NCBI RefSeq assembly: GCF_946480385.1
Contig: NZ_CAMLJP010000156.1
Coordinates: forward strand, 1-11,539
Direction: 5' to 3'
Source: an uncultured Azospirillum sp.
GTDB lineage: Bacteria > Pseudomonadota > Alphaproteobacteria > Azospirillales > Azospirillaceae
Length of the DNA stretch: 11,539 nt
How positions within the stretch are numbered: position 1 is the first letter of the stretch; every line of letters begins with the position of its first letter. The notes beneath the pieces were generated by a model that had not been told where the DNA came from, did not search any database, and saw nothing but the letters and a program-made list of their open reading frames with translations. The translations under genes and the position numbers were made by a program. This document shows, piece by piece, positions 1-6,762 of this stretch.

Positions 1-998
<998 letters not shown>

Positions 999-1016
999 TC
1001 GTCACCTCTTCCACAG

Positions 1017-1056
1017 GAAGGGGCGCGCCCGGCGGGGCGCGCCCCTTCGCTTTTTT
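1017..1056 (+). terminator. Intrinsic (rho-independent) terminator after gcl
   Basis: A perfect 14-bp GC-rich stem (1017-1030 pairs with 1035-1048) closes a 4-nt loop (GGCG) and is followed, after two bases, by TTTTTT at 1051-1056. It begins 18 bp after the gcl stop. The T-run lies only on the plus-strand exit side, so it terminates gcl. It may only weakly stop the converging minus-strand gene that ends at 1069. Confidence 0.95.
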
Positions 1057-1068
1057 ACGTTCCGCCGC

Positions 1069-1875
1069 TCAGGCGATGGCGAAACAGCCGGTTCCGCTTC
1101 CCACACCCGTGTCGAGTGGATAGCCGATCGCCGCCAGGCTCTCCGCCGAAAACACCTCCGCCGGGTCGATGCTGTTCAGCGTCACCGAGGTCGGGATGCC
1201 GTAGATGTCGGCATCGAAGTTGCCCGGCCCTTCGCGGAAGCGCCCGAAATTGGCCACCGCCTGTCCCCCCTCCACCGGGATGAAGGTCGCCTCGTCTTCC
1301 AGGTTCAGGTCGCCGATCAGCGCGCCGGCGGGGTCGTCCAGATAGATCTGCGCCCGAAGCCAGACCTGCTGCCCATTCGCCGGATCGGTCGAGGTGCCGG
1401 GGGCGATGACGGCGAGGAAATCCTGCGGCACGAGTGGCGGCGGCGGGTCATTCACATACTCGCGGTACAAGGTGCCGTCGCCGATCACCAGCGTCGTCCC
1501 GTCGTCGGGCAGGACGCTGGCCTGGACGACATGCTCAATCTCGGTGTCGCCGACCTGGGCCGACAGCAGGAACTGGTTGGGCTGGTCGTCGAAATACCGG
1601 CGGTAGGTGGTGCCGTCGGTGCCGACCACCGGGGCGTCGAACGTCATGGCAACGGTCAGGCGGAACGGGGCGCCGGTATGCACCTCCTCATCCAGAAAGG
1701 GGACGGCGAGGTCGATCACGCCCTGGACATCGACGACATACAGGCCAGCGTAGGGATCGCTCCCATTGCCTCCACCTCCGCCGTCGCCATCATGGCCGTG
1801 CCCCCAGCCGTCGCCGTAGTGATGCGGATGACCACGGCCGTGCCGGCCTTGATCGGACAGATCGCTGTGGCCCAT
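1069..1875 (-). CDS. Hypothetical protein with His/Gly-rich N-terminus
   Basis: I do not recognise a family. The 268-residue product has two parts. Residues 1-40 are low-complexity, with seven histidines in the first 30 residues (3, 12, 16, 18, 19, 26, 28) and a run of glycines, like a metal-binding or flexible tail. Residues about 44-256 are an acidic, beta-looking globular region. An imperfect internal repeat is visible: DGTTYRRYFDDQP (87-99) and DGTLYREYVNDPP (133-145), each followed by a hydrophobic strand, suggesting a duplicated beta module. The only cysteine is near the C-terminus (GTGCFAIA). No signal peptide or membrane segment is seen, so it is probably cytosolic or secreted by a leaderless route. 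The start is ATG at 1873-1875, preceded on the minus strand by a good GGGAGGG ribosome site. It is divergent from the lysR gene, which might control it (inference). Coding is supported by the RBS and by the protein-like composition after residue 44. Confidence 0.75.
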   Translation of the reverse strand: MGHSDLSDQGRHGRGHPHHYGDGWGHGHDGDGGGGGNGSDPYAGLYVVDVQGVIDLAVPFLDEEVHTGAPFRLTVAMTFDAPVVGTDGTTYRRYFDDQPNQFLLSAQVGDTEIEHVVQASVLPDDGTTLVIGDGTLYREYVNDPPPPLVPQDFLAVIAPGTSTDPANGQQVWLRAQIYLDDPAGALIGDLNLEDEATFIPVEGGQAVANFGRFREGPGNFDADIYGIPTSVTLNSIDPAEVFSAESLAAIGYPLDTGVGSGTGCFAIA

Positions 1876-2017
1876 ACTTCCCTCCCGGAATAAACGTTTC
1901 CGTTGTTAATTGCTGCAGTTTGCGCGACCTCTCGTTGACGATAGGACGCGGACCCGCCGACGCCCGGCTGAGCATCGGTACATATCTCCGCCCGCATCGC
2001 CGGATGGGGGAATGTTT

Positions 2018-2029
2018 GCGCTGCAGCGC
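2018..2029. repeat. 12-bp perfect palindrome GCGCTGCAGCGC
   Basis: A perfect inverted repeat in the lysR/His-rich gene intergenic region, 124 bp before the lysR start. Possible protein-binding site, but short enough in GC-rich DNA to occur by chance. Confidence 0.35.
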
Positions 2030-2102
2030 TCCGAATGGGAGTGGCAGTTTCCCAGCGGCGGGTGTGCCGTGCTAGCCTCCGTCACCAACCCGTAACCCAT
2101 TG

Positions 2103-2147
2103 GTCCGGCCCGATCGTCCGGCCCAAATGTCCGGCAGGGAGTCCGCG
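2103..2147 (+). repeat. Phased GTCCGGC direct repeats before lysR
   Basis: GTCCGGC occurs at 2103, 2116 and 2129 (exact 13-bp period), with a degenerate GTCCGCG at 2141. The first two units share GTCCGGCCC over nine bases. The array ends 5 bp before the lysR ATG, so it lies in the leader or over the promoter of lysR. It could be an operator array or a product of local slippage. Confidence 0.5.
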
Positions 2148-2152
2148 CGAGC

Positions 2153-3073
2153 ATGGCGTTGCTTGAGAACATGCGCATCTTCGTCCGCGTCGTCGAACTG
2201 GGCAGCCTGTCGGCCGCCGGACGGAACCTGCGCATGTCGCCGGCCATGGTCAGCCACCGCATCCAGCAGCTGGAAACCCATCTCGGCGTCCGGCTGCTGA
2301 ACCGCACGACGCGGCAGCTGCAGGCGACCGAGACCGGCATGGATTTCTACCAGAGCTGCCTGGAGGTGCTGGAGGCGGTGGAGCGTGCCCACAGCAGCAT
2401 CGCCGCCGGGTCCGGAGTGCCGTCGGGCAGTGTGCGGGTGACGGCGCCGCTGGGCTTCGGCCGCCGCATCCTGGCGCCGCTGGTCCCCGACTTCTGCGCC
2501 GCCCACCCGCTGGTGGAAGTGCGGCTGCGGCTGTCCGACCATCTGCTGGATCTGCTGCGCGAGGCGGTGGACGTGGCGGTACGGATGGCGGCGCTTAAGG
2601 ATTCAAGCTTCGTCGTGCGTAAGATCGCCGATGTGCGGCGCGTTCTGGTGGCCGCTCCCTCCTACCTGTCGGAGCGTGGGACACCTTCAATGCCGGCGGA
2701 CCTGTCCGGCCACAACTGCCTGCTGCTGCGCTTTCCCGGCACCCAGCAATATCAATGGAGCGTGCTGGAGAATGGCGAACCGGTGAAGCTGCCGGTGTCG
2801 GGCCGCTTCGACGCCGACGACGGCGACGTGCTGACCGGCTGGGCGCTGGACGGTCGCGGCATCGCCATGAAGCCGCTGTGGGAGGTGGCCGAGCATCTCG
2901 CCAGCGGCGCGCTGGTCCCGGTTCTGCCGGACTTTCCGCCGGAACCGGTGACGCTGGCCGTGCTCTATCCGCACCGGGCGCTGGTGCCGGCCAAGGTGAG
3001 GGCCTTCGCCGACCATATGGTGCCGAAGATCAAGGCGGCGCTGACGGCGATCTCGCCCGATACGATCCAGTAG
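2153..3073 (+). CDS. LysR-family transcriptional regulator (CrgA-like)
   Basis: A DNA-binding regulator of 306 residues, the usual length for LysR proteins. The N-terminal winged helix-turn-helix spans about residues 4-63: MRIFVRVVELGSLSAAGRNL, then the recognition region MSPAMVSHRIQQLE, then LGVRLLNRTTRQLQATETG. The periplasmic-binding-like effector domain spans about 92-298, with SGSVRVTAPLGFGRRILAP and the typical DVAVRMAAL segment. This effector domain resembles the CrgA-like group, which often sits beside oxidoreductase genes, and a short-chain dehydrogenase gene starts 113 bp downstream. The ATG at 2153 is chosen because the helix-turn-helix begins right after it; GGAG at 2138-2141 is a weak, rather distant ribosome site. 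The effector cannot be told from sequence. Possible targets are the divergent His-rich gene, itself, or the downstream dehydrogenase. Confidence 0.93.
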   Translation: MALLENMRIFVRVVELGSLSAAGRNLRMSPAMVSHRIQQLETHLGVRLLNRTTRQLQATETGMDFYQSCLEVLEAVERAHSSIAAGSGVPSGSVRVTAPLGFGRRILAPLVPDFCAAHPLVEVRLRLSDHLLDLLREAVDVAVRMAALKDSSFVVRKIADVRRVLVAAPSYLSERGTPSMPADLSGHNCLLLRFPGTQQYQWSVLENGEPVKLPVSGRFDADDGDVLTGWALDGRGIAMKPLWEVAEHLASGALVPVLPDFPPEPVTLAVLYPHRALVPAKVRAFADHMVPKIKAALTAISPDTIQ

Positions 3074-3116
3074 GCCGGTGAGTCCCGTCATTTCCTGAAC
3101 GATCGCGCAGATCTTG

Positions 3117-3141
3117 CGAACGCCCGCGCATTCAGCGTTCG
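3117..3141. promoter_or_regulatory. Dyad CGAACGC-N11-GCGTTCG upstream of the dehydrogenase
   Basis: A perfect inverted repeat with 7-bp arms (3117-3123 and 3135-3141), ending 45 bp before the dehydrogenase start, in the 113-bp gap after lysR. Size and position fit an operator for a LysR- or AraC-type regulator; which one is unknown. No clear -35/-10 pair was found beside it. Confidence 0.4.
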
Positions 3142-3186
3142 GCGCCCGGCATCTATCGTTTTCGTCCACCACAACGGAGACGACTC

Positions 3187-3930
3187 ATGAACAGCTCAGC
3201 ACCCACGCCGAAGGTCGTGGCGATCACCGGTGCCAGCAGCGGCATCGGCGAGGCGACGGCCCTGCGTCTGGCCGCGTCCGGCGCGAAGCTCGTCCTCGGC
3301 GCCCGCCGGACGGATCGGCTGGAAACGCTGGCTCAGCGCATCGCGCAGGCCGGCGGCGAAGCGGTCTTCCTGCCGGCCGATGTCCGTCGGCGCGGCGACC
3401 TGTCCGCTCTGGTCGGGCTGGCGTGCGAGCGGTTCGGACGGCTCGATGTCCTGATCAACAATGCCGGGATCGGTCCGATCTCGCCGCTCGACGAATTGCG
3501 GGTCGAGGATTGGGAAGACATGGTCGACGTCAACATCAAGGGCGTGCTCTACGGCATCGCCGCGGCGCTGCCGGTCTTCCGCGCCCAGGGAAGCGGCCAT
3601 TTCGTCACCACGGCATCGACCGCCGCGCACCGCACGGTGCCGACCATGGCCGTCTATGCCGGGACGAAGGTCGCCGTCCGCACGATCTGCGAAGGGCTGC
3701 GGCAGGAGGCCGGCGAGACACTTCGGGTGACGGTCGTGTCGCCGGGCTTCGTTCGCACGGACTTTATCGACGGCATCAACAATGCGGAGGTGCGTGCGCG
3801 GCTTGCCGCATCACGCGACGCGCTTGGGATTCCGCCGGACGCCGTCGCCCGTGCCATCGCTTTCGCCATCGACCAGCCTGCCGATGTCGACATCAACGAG
3901 ATCATCGTGCGCCCCACCGCGCAGGCCTGA
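3187..3930 (+). CDS. Short-chain dehydrogenase/reductase (classical SDR), NADP-type
   Basis: A 247-residue classical SDR oxidoreductase; the substrate is unknown. Rossmann motif TGASSGIG at residues 14-21, D65 for the adenine ring, NNAG at 91-94, structural N116, and catalytic S144, Y157 and K161 in the YAGTK motif. The arginines R40-R41 after the second strand favour NADP(H) over NAD(H) (family knowledge). The ATG at 3187 follows a good CGGAGA ribosome site (3175-3180). The C-terminus ends INEIIVRPTAQA, typical of SDRs annotated as NADP-dependent oxidoreductases of the YdfG/clavulanate-dehydrogenase-like type. Its last 120 bp are also coding, antisense, for the C-terminal tail of the AraC regulator. 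It could share a transcript with lysR (113-bp gap), but the dyad at 3117-3141 suggests its own control. Confidence 0.93.
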   Translation: MNSSAPTPKVVAITGASSGIGEATALRLAASGAKLVLGARRTDRLETLAQRIAQAGGEAVFLPADVRRRGDLSALVGLACERFGRLDVLINNAGIGPISPLDELRVEDWEDMVDVNIKGVLYGIAAALPVFRAQGSGHFVTTASTAAHRTVPTMAVYAGTKVAVRTICEGLRQEAGETLRVTVVSPGFVRTDFIDGINNAEVRARLAASRDALGIPPDAVARAIAFAIDQPADVDINEIIVRPTAQA

Positions 3931-4899
3931 TCGCCGCGCCGACAGCCCGGTTGCCGCATGCCGGTTGCGGTAGAGGCTCGGTGCCATCCCGAAGGTCCGC
4001 TTGAAGGCGTTGCTGAAAGCGCTTTCCGACATGTAGCCGAGCGAGAGCGCCAGGGCCGACACCGGCGTCGTGTCGCAGCACAGCTCCCGCTCGGCCAGCC
4101 GCATGCGCCAATTCAGCAGATAGGTGAGCGGCCCGACCCCGGCTGCCGCCTTGAAGCGTACGGCGAAGGCCGTCCGCGACATGCCCGACGCCCGCGCCAG
4201 TTCCCCAAGCTGCCAAGCGTGGCCAGGATCGCCGTGCATCAGTCGCAGGGCGGGAGAGAGGCGCGGGTCGCGCAACGCGCCGGCCCAACCTGGACCGAGC
4301 GGGCCGGATGTGGCGAGATGGGCGCGGATGATCTGGACGAACAGCATCTGCGCCAACTGCCCCGACACCAGCATGGTGCCCGGCCGTCCTCCGGCCAACT
4401 CGGTCCCGAGTTGCTCAAGCAGCCAGCGCATGGCCGGCGCCTCCGGCGCTCCCGACCGAACATGGATCAGCGGCGGCAACACGTCGCGGAGCAGGTGGCC
4501 ACGGGTTGGGTCGAGCGTGACATGCCCGCCGACCGCCAGGAACTCCGCGCCGTTCCCGACCGTCACCCGGCCCCCCTTCGTCGGATCGCCGGCCGCCGCA
4601 GCGAAGGCGGCGGCGCCGTCCTCCGCCGACAGCGCAAGGTCGCTGCCGAGCCGAAAAGGCCGCTCCGCGGCCAGCATGATCACGTCGCCAGTGTCGAGGT
4701 GACGCGGCTCATCGATTCCGTCCACCGCCAGCCAGACGTCGCCCGTCATGATGGCGATGAACTTGATCATCCCCGGCGGTGGGAAGCGCAACGCCCAGTT
4801 CCCGCCGGCCGCCAGCCGGCCGGACACGGCGCAGCGGCTGCCCGCCAGCGTCAGGATGTCCGAGAGTGGATCGCCGTCCGCAGAAGGGCGGACCTCCAC
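3811..4899 (-). CDS. AraC-family regulator with N-terminal cupin domain, extended tail
   Basis: A transcriptional regulator of 362 residues. The N-terminal half (about 10-200) resembles the cupin-type ligand domain of AraC regulators, opening with DPLSDILTLAGSRCAVSG and then WALRFPPPGMIKFIAIMTGDVWL. The C-terminal AraC double helix-turn-helix lies at about 218-315: WQLGELARASGMSRTAFAVRF, then the second motif with ALSLGYMSESAFSNAFKRTFG. The domain normally ends close to the SLYRNRHA segment (308-315). Here 47 more residues follow, of which about 39 are encoded antisense to the dehydrogenase 3' end, so the tail looks like read-through sequence rather than a domain. The start is GTG at 4897-4899, 1 nt after the iclR stop, and it places DPLSD close to the N-terminus as in relatives. 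Coupling to iclR suggests one transcript. It may regulate the convergent dehydrogenase; this pairing is inference. Confidence 0.88.
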   Translation of the reverse strand: MEVRPSADGDPLSDILTLAGSRCAVSGRLAAGGNWALRFPPPGMIKFIAIMTGDVWLAVDGIDEPRHLDTGDVIMLAAERPFRLGSDLALSAEDGAAAFAAAAGDPTKGGRVTVGNGAEFLAVGGHVTLDPTRGHLLRDVLPPLIHVRSGAPEAPAMRWLLEQLGTELAGGRPGTMLVSGQLAQMLFVQIIRAHLATSGPLGPGWAGALRDPRLSPALRLMHGDPGHAWQLGELARASGMSRTAFAVRFKAAAGVGPLTYLLNWRMRLAERELCCDTTPVSALALSLGYMSESAFSNAFKRTFGMAPSLYRNRHAATGLSARRSGLRGGAHDDLVDVDIGRLVDGESDGTGDGVRRNPKRVA

Positions 4900-4900
4900 C

Positions 4901-5734
4901 TCACACCCCCCGTGACCGCACCAGCAGCACCCGCGCCTCTTCCGCCGCGCGGGTCAGGTGGGGCAGGAACTGCACCTCCATCTCGGGGCAGGTGACGCGG
5001 GCGGCCTGGGCGCTGATGTTCATCGCCGCGACCACGCCACCCGACGCGGTGCGGATCGGCACCGCAATGGAGCGCAGCCCCAGTTCCAACTCCTGGTCCA
5101 CCAACGAGAAGCCGCGGTCGCGCACCCGCTCCAGTTCGCGCTTCAGCGCGTCGGCGGCGGTGATGGTCCGTTCCGTGTAGGGCTTCAGCGGCACCCGCGC
5201 CAGATAGGCGTCCAGCTCCGCCTCCGGCAGTGCCGCCAGCAGGACGCGGCCCATCGATGTGCAATAGGCGGGCAGGCGGCTGCCGACATTCAGCCCGACC
5301 GACATGATCCGCTTGGTCGCCGCGCGGGCGATATAGACGACATCATCCTCGTCCAGCACGGCGGCGGAGCAGGATTCCTGCACCGCGCCGCTGACCTGTT
5401 CGATCAGCGGGTCGAGGATCGTCGCCAGCGGGGCCGACGACAGGAAGGAATAGCCCAGCGCCAGGATCTTCGGCCGCAGATGGAAGGTCCGGCCGTCCGA
5501 TCCGGCATAGCCCAGCTGCATCAGCGTCAACAGGCAGCGCCGCGCCGCCGCCCGCGGCAGGCCGGTGATCTTGGCGATGTCGGCGATGGTCAGGTTCGGC
5601 TCCCGCTCCGTAAAGGCGCGAATCACCGACAGCCCACGGGCCAGAGAGGTCATGAAGTTCGGGTCGGACGCTTCCTCCGCCGCGCCGGACGAGGGCTCGT
5701 CCGCGGCCTTGGCCAGATGCTGAGTGTCGGCCAT
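4901..5734 (-). CDS. IclR-family regulator, PcaR/PobR-like
   Basis: A 277-residue regulator. After a 25-residue acidic/alanine-rich leader comes FMTSLARGLSVIRAFTE (27-43), then the helix-turn-helix LTIADIAKITGLPRAAARRC (48-67), and the wing with FHLRPKILALGYSFLSS. This combination is characteristic of the PcaR/PcaU/PobR branch of IclR regulators, which control aromatic (beta-ketoadipate) catabolism. The IclR effector domain follows (about 105-270), with GSRLPAYCTSMGRVLLAAL and the C-terminal SIAVPIRTASGGVVAAMNIS. ATG at 5732-5734 is preceded by AAGGAG seven bases upstream. No pca or pob gene lies in the window, so its target may be elsewhere, or it may share the 295-bp control region with the divergent gntR-oxc-frc operon. 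The downstream AraC gene starts 1 nt after its stop. Confidence 0.92.
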   Translation of the reverse strand: MADTQHLAKAADEPSSGAAEEASDPNFMTSLARGLSVIRAFTEREPNLTIADIAKITGLPRAAARRCLLTLMQLGYAGSDGRTFHLRPKILALGYSFLSSAPLATILDPLIEQVSGAVQESCSAAVLDEDDVVYIARAATKRIMSVGLNVGSRLPAYCTSMGRVLLAALPEAELDAYLARVPLKPYTERTITAADALKRELERVRDRGFSLVDQELELGLRSIAVPIRTASGGVVAAMNISAQAARVTCPEMEVQFLPHLTRAAEEARVLLVRSRGV

Positions 5735-5858
5735 GCGATGGCTCCTTCCCCGAAGAGCGGTCCTAGGACGGCCAAATTAGGGCGATTACCGCGCAATAGC
5801 CAGAAAAATCGAACAAAACTGCCCGGAACTCCGTCTGCGGCAGAAATAGTTCGAGGTG

Positions 5859-5878
5859 CCCGCAATTGATGTTGCGGG
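5859..5878. promoter_or_regulatory. Dyad CCCGCAA-N6-TTGCGGG, candidate operator
   Basis: Perfect 7-bp arms (5859-5865 and 5872-5878) around a 6-bp spacer, just upstream of the candidate gntR promoter. A 20-bp dyad is a usual size for an IclR or GntR dimer site. Which protein binds is unknown. Confidence 0.45.
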
Positions 5879-5881
5879 TGT

Positions 5882-5909
5882 CTGGCATCTGGTATACCGT
5901 ATCGATAAT
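5882..5909 (+). promoter_or_regulatory. Candidate sigma-70 promoter for gntR-oxc-frc
   Basis: CTGGCA (5882-5887) as a -35 and GATAAT (5904-5909) as a -10, 16 bp apart. The -10 differs from consensus at one base; the -35 is weak (four of six), as expected for an activated or regulated promoter. The palindrome GGTATACC lies in the spacer, so a regulator bound there would block RNA polymerase. Confidence 0.35.
5891..5898. promoter_or_regulatory. GGTATACC palindrome, candidate GntR/FCD operator
   Basis: GTATAC-centred palindromes are the usual core of operators for FadR/FCD-type GntR regulators (family knowledge). This one lies 132 bp upstream of the gntR start. An overlapping ATAC-C-GTAT (5894-5902) extends it asymmetrically. 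Autoregulation of gntR-oxc-frc is the simplest reading (inference). Confidence 0.45.
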
Positions 5910-5991
5910 TCAAAACGACGCGCCGCTCACAACGACGCAGCGGAGAGCGGTCATCCGAACGCTCGCACAGGAACGCTCACGACAACAAGCG

Positions 5992-6010
5992 GCGCCGATG
6001 GCGTCGGCGC
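5992..6010 (+). other. Leader hairpin before gntR
   Basis: A 7-bp perfect stem, GCGCCGA (5992-5998) with TCGGCGC (6004-6010), around a 5-nt loop, ending 19 bp before the gntR ATG. No T-run follows, so it is not a terminator. It might affect translation or mRNA stability. Confidence 0.4.
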
Positions 6011-6029
6011 GCAAAGGGTCGGAAACGTG

Positions 6030-6719
6030 ATGAACCGGGAAAGATTCAGTGTTGAGCCCCTCGAACAGGGGATGAGCTTCAAGGCCAAGGCCTACCAATC
6101 GCTGCGACAGGCCATCACGCAGATGAACATCTACGGCCAGAGCAACGAGATCAGGTTGGACGAACGCCGACTGTGCGAGGCGTTGGGTGTGAGCCGCACC
6201 CCGGTGCGCGAGGCGATGGCGCTGCTGGAACAGGAGGGGTTCATCCGCTCCCAACCGCGGCGCGGGATCTTCGTGGTGCGCAAGACGAAGGCCGAACTGG
6301 TGGAGATGATCACTGTGTGTGCCGCCCTGGAAGGCATGGCGGCACGCTTGTTCGTCGAAAACGCCACCACGGAGAAGCTGGAACTTCTGCACGCCGCGTT
6401 CGACAAATACACGAAAGCCGAGTTGGCGGAACATGTCGCCGAGTATTCGGACGCCAACATCGTCTTCCATCAAAGCATCGTCCAGGCTTCGGGCTCCACT
6501 CTGATCTCGGACCTGACCGACCGCTTCTTCATCCATATGCGTGCGATCCGCCGCGCGACGATGGGCCTCGGCGACCGTGCCGACCAGTCCATCCACGAGC
6601 ATCGGGACATCATCGAGGCGCTTGCCGCCCGCGATGCCGATCTCGCGGAACGCCGCGTCCGGGAACACACGCTCGGTCTCGCACAGTACGTGGAACGGCA
6701 TTGCGCCTTCCTCGACTAA
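6030..6719 (+). CDS. GntR-family (FCD/FadR-type) regulator of the oxalate operon
   Basis: A 229-residue regulator, the usual size for FCD-type GntR proteins. Winged helix at about 17-84: AYQSLRQAITQM, then LDERRLCEALGVSRTPVREA (43-62, the diagnostic recognition helix), then LLEQEGFIRSQPRRGIFVV. The all-helical FCD ligand domain spans about 90-225, with likely metal/ligand positions N143, H147, H191 and H213; N143 stands where many relatives have Asp. FCD domains often bind small carboxylates, so oxalate, glyoxylate or a CoA ester is a plausible effector (inference). ATG at 6030 is preferred, with GGAA at 6021-6024 as a modest ribosome site; ATG at 6072 is a possible shorter start. The frame is open to a GTG at 5856, but that would run through the promoter region. 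oxc starts 43 bp after its stop, with no terminator between, so they are probably co-transcribed. Confidence 0.92.
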   Translation: MNRERFSVEPLEQGMSFKAKAYQSLRQAITQMNIYGQSNEIRLDERRLCEALGVSRTPVREAMALLEQEGFIRSQPRRGIFVVRKTKAELVEMITVCAALEGMAARLFVENATTEKLELLHAAFDKYTKAELAEHVAEYSDANIVFHQSIVQASGSTLISDLTDRFFIHMRAIRRATMGLGDRADQSIHEHRDIIEALAARDADLAERRVREHTLGLAQYVERHCAFLD

Positions 6720-6762
6720 CCGATCTTGAACCTTTTTGGAGCCTCGGGGAGGAGTCACCCAT

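Larger units (their letters stand above)
1876..2152. promoter_or_regulatory. Divergent intergenic region between the His-rich gene and lysR
   Basis: This 277-bp non-coding stretch must hold the 5' signals of both divergent genes. It contains an A/T-richer part near 1890-1920, a 12-bp perfect palindrome (2018-2029), a short dyad ACCAA-N11-TTGGT (2084-2104) and phased GTCCGGC repeats (2103-2147). I could not identify a convincing -35/-10 pair on either strand. Several open frames cross it, but none has a ribosome site or a recognisable product. Confidence 0.5.
5735..6029. promoter_or_regulatory. Divergent control region between iclR and gntR-oxc-frc
   Basis: A 295-bp non-coding region, A/T-richer than its surroundings at 5770-5850. 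It contains: TCGAAC (5809-5814) and its inverse GTTCGA (5849-5854), 40 bp apart start to start; dyad CCCGCAA-N6-TTGCGGG (5859-5878); palindrome GGTATACC (5891-5898); a possible sigma-70 promoter (5882-5909); an 8-bp direct repeat GAACGCTC (5957 and 5971); and a leader hairpin (5992-6010). It must carry the promoters of both iclR (minus) and gntR (plus). Confidence 0.65.

Noticed and set aside
1017..1056. Bidirectional terminator for gcl and the converging His-rich gene
   Set aside because: The T-run is only on the plus-strand exit side; minus-strand exit has no U-tract.
3187..3930. SDR as the missing oxalyl-CoA or tartronate-semialdehyde reductase
   Set aside because: It is a classical SDR with YxxxK catalysis; known oxalyl-CoA reductases and GlxR belong to other families, so no support beyond proximity.
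5856..6029. GTG start that would add 58 residues to the GntR regulator
   Set aside because: It would run through the GGTATACC palindrome and promoter-like elements; the added sequence has no domain, and ATG 6030 places the winged helix at the usual distance from the N-terminus.
6736..6762. TTG start adding nine residues to Oxc
   Set aside because: The GGGGAGGAG ribosome site lies inside this stretch and fits ATG 6763.
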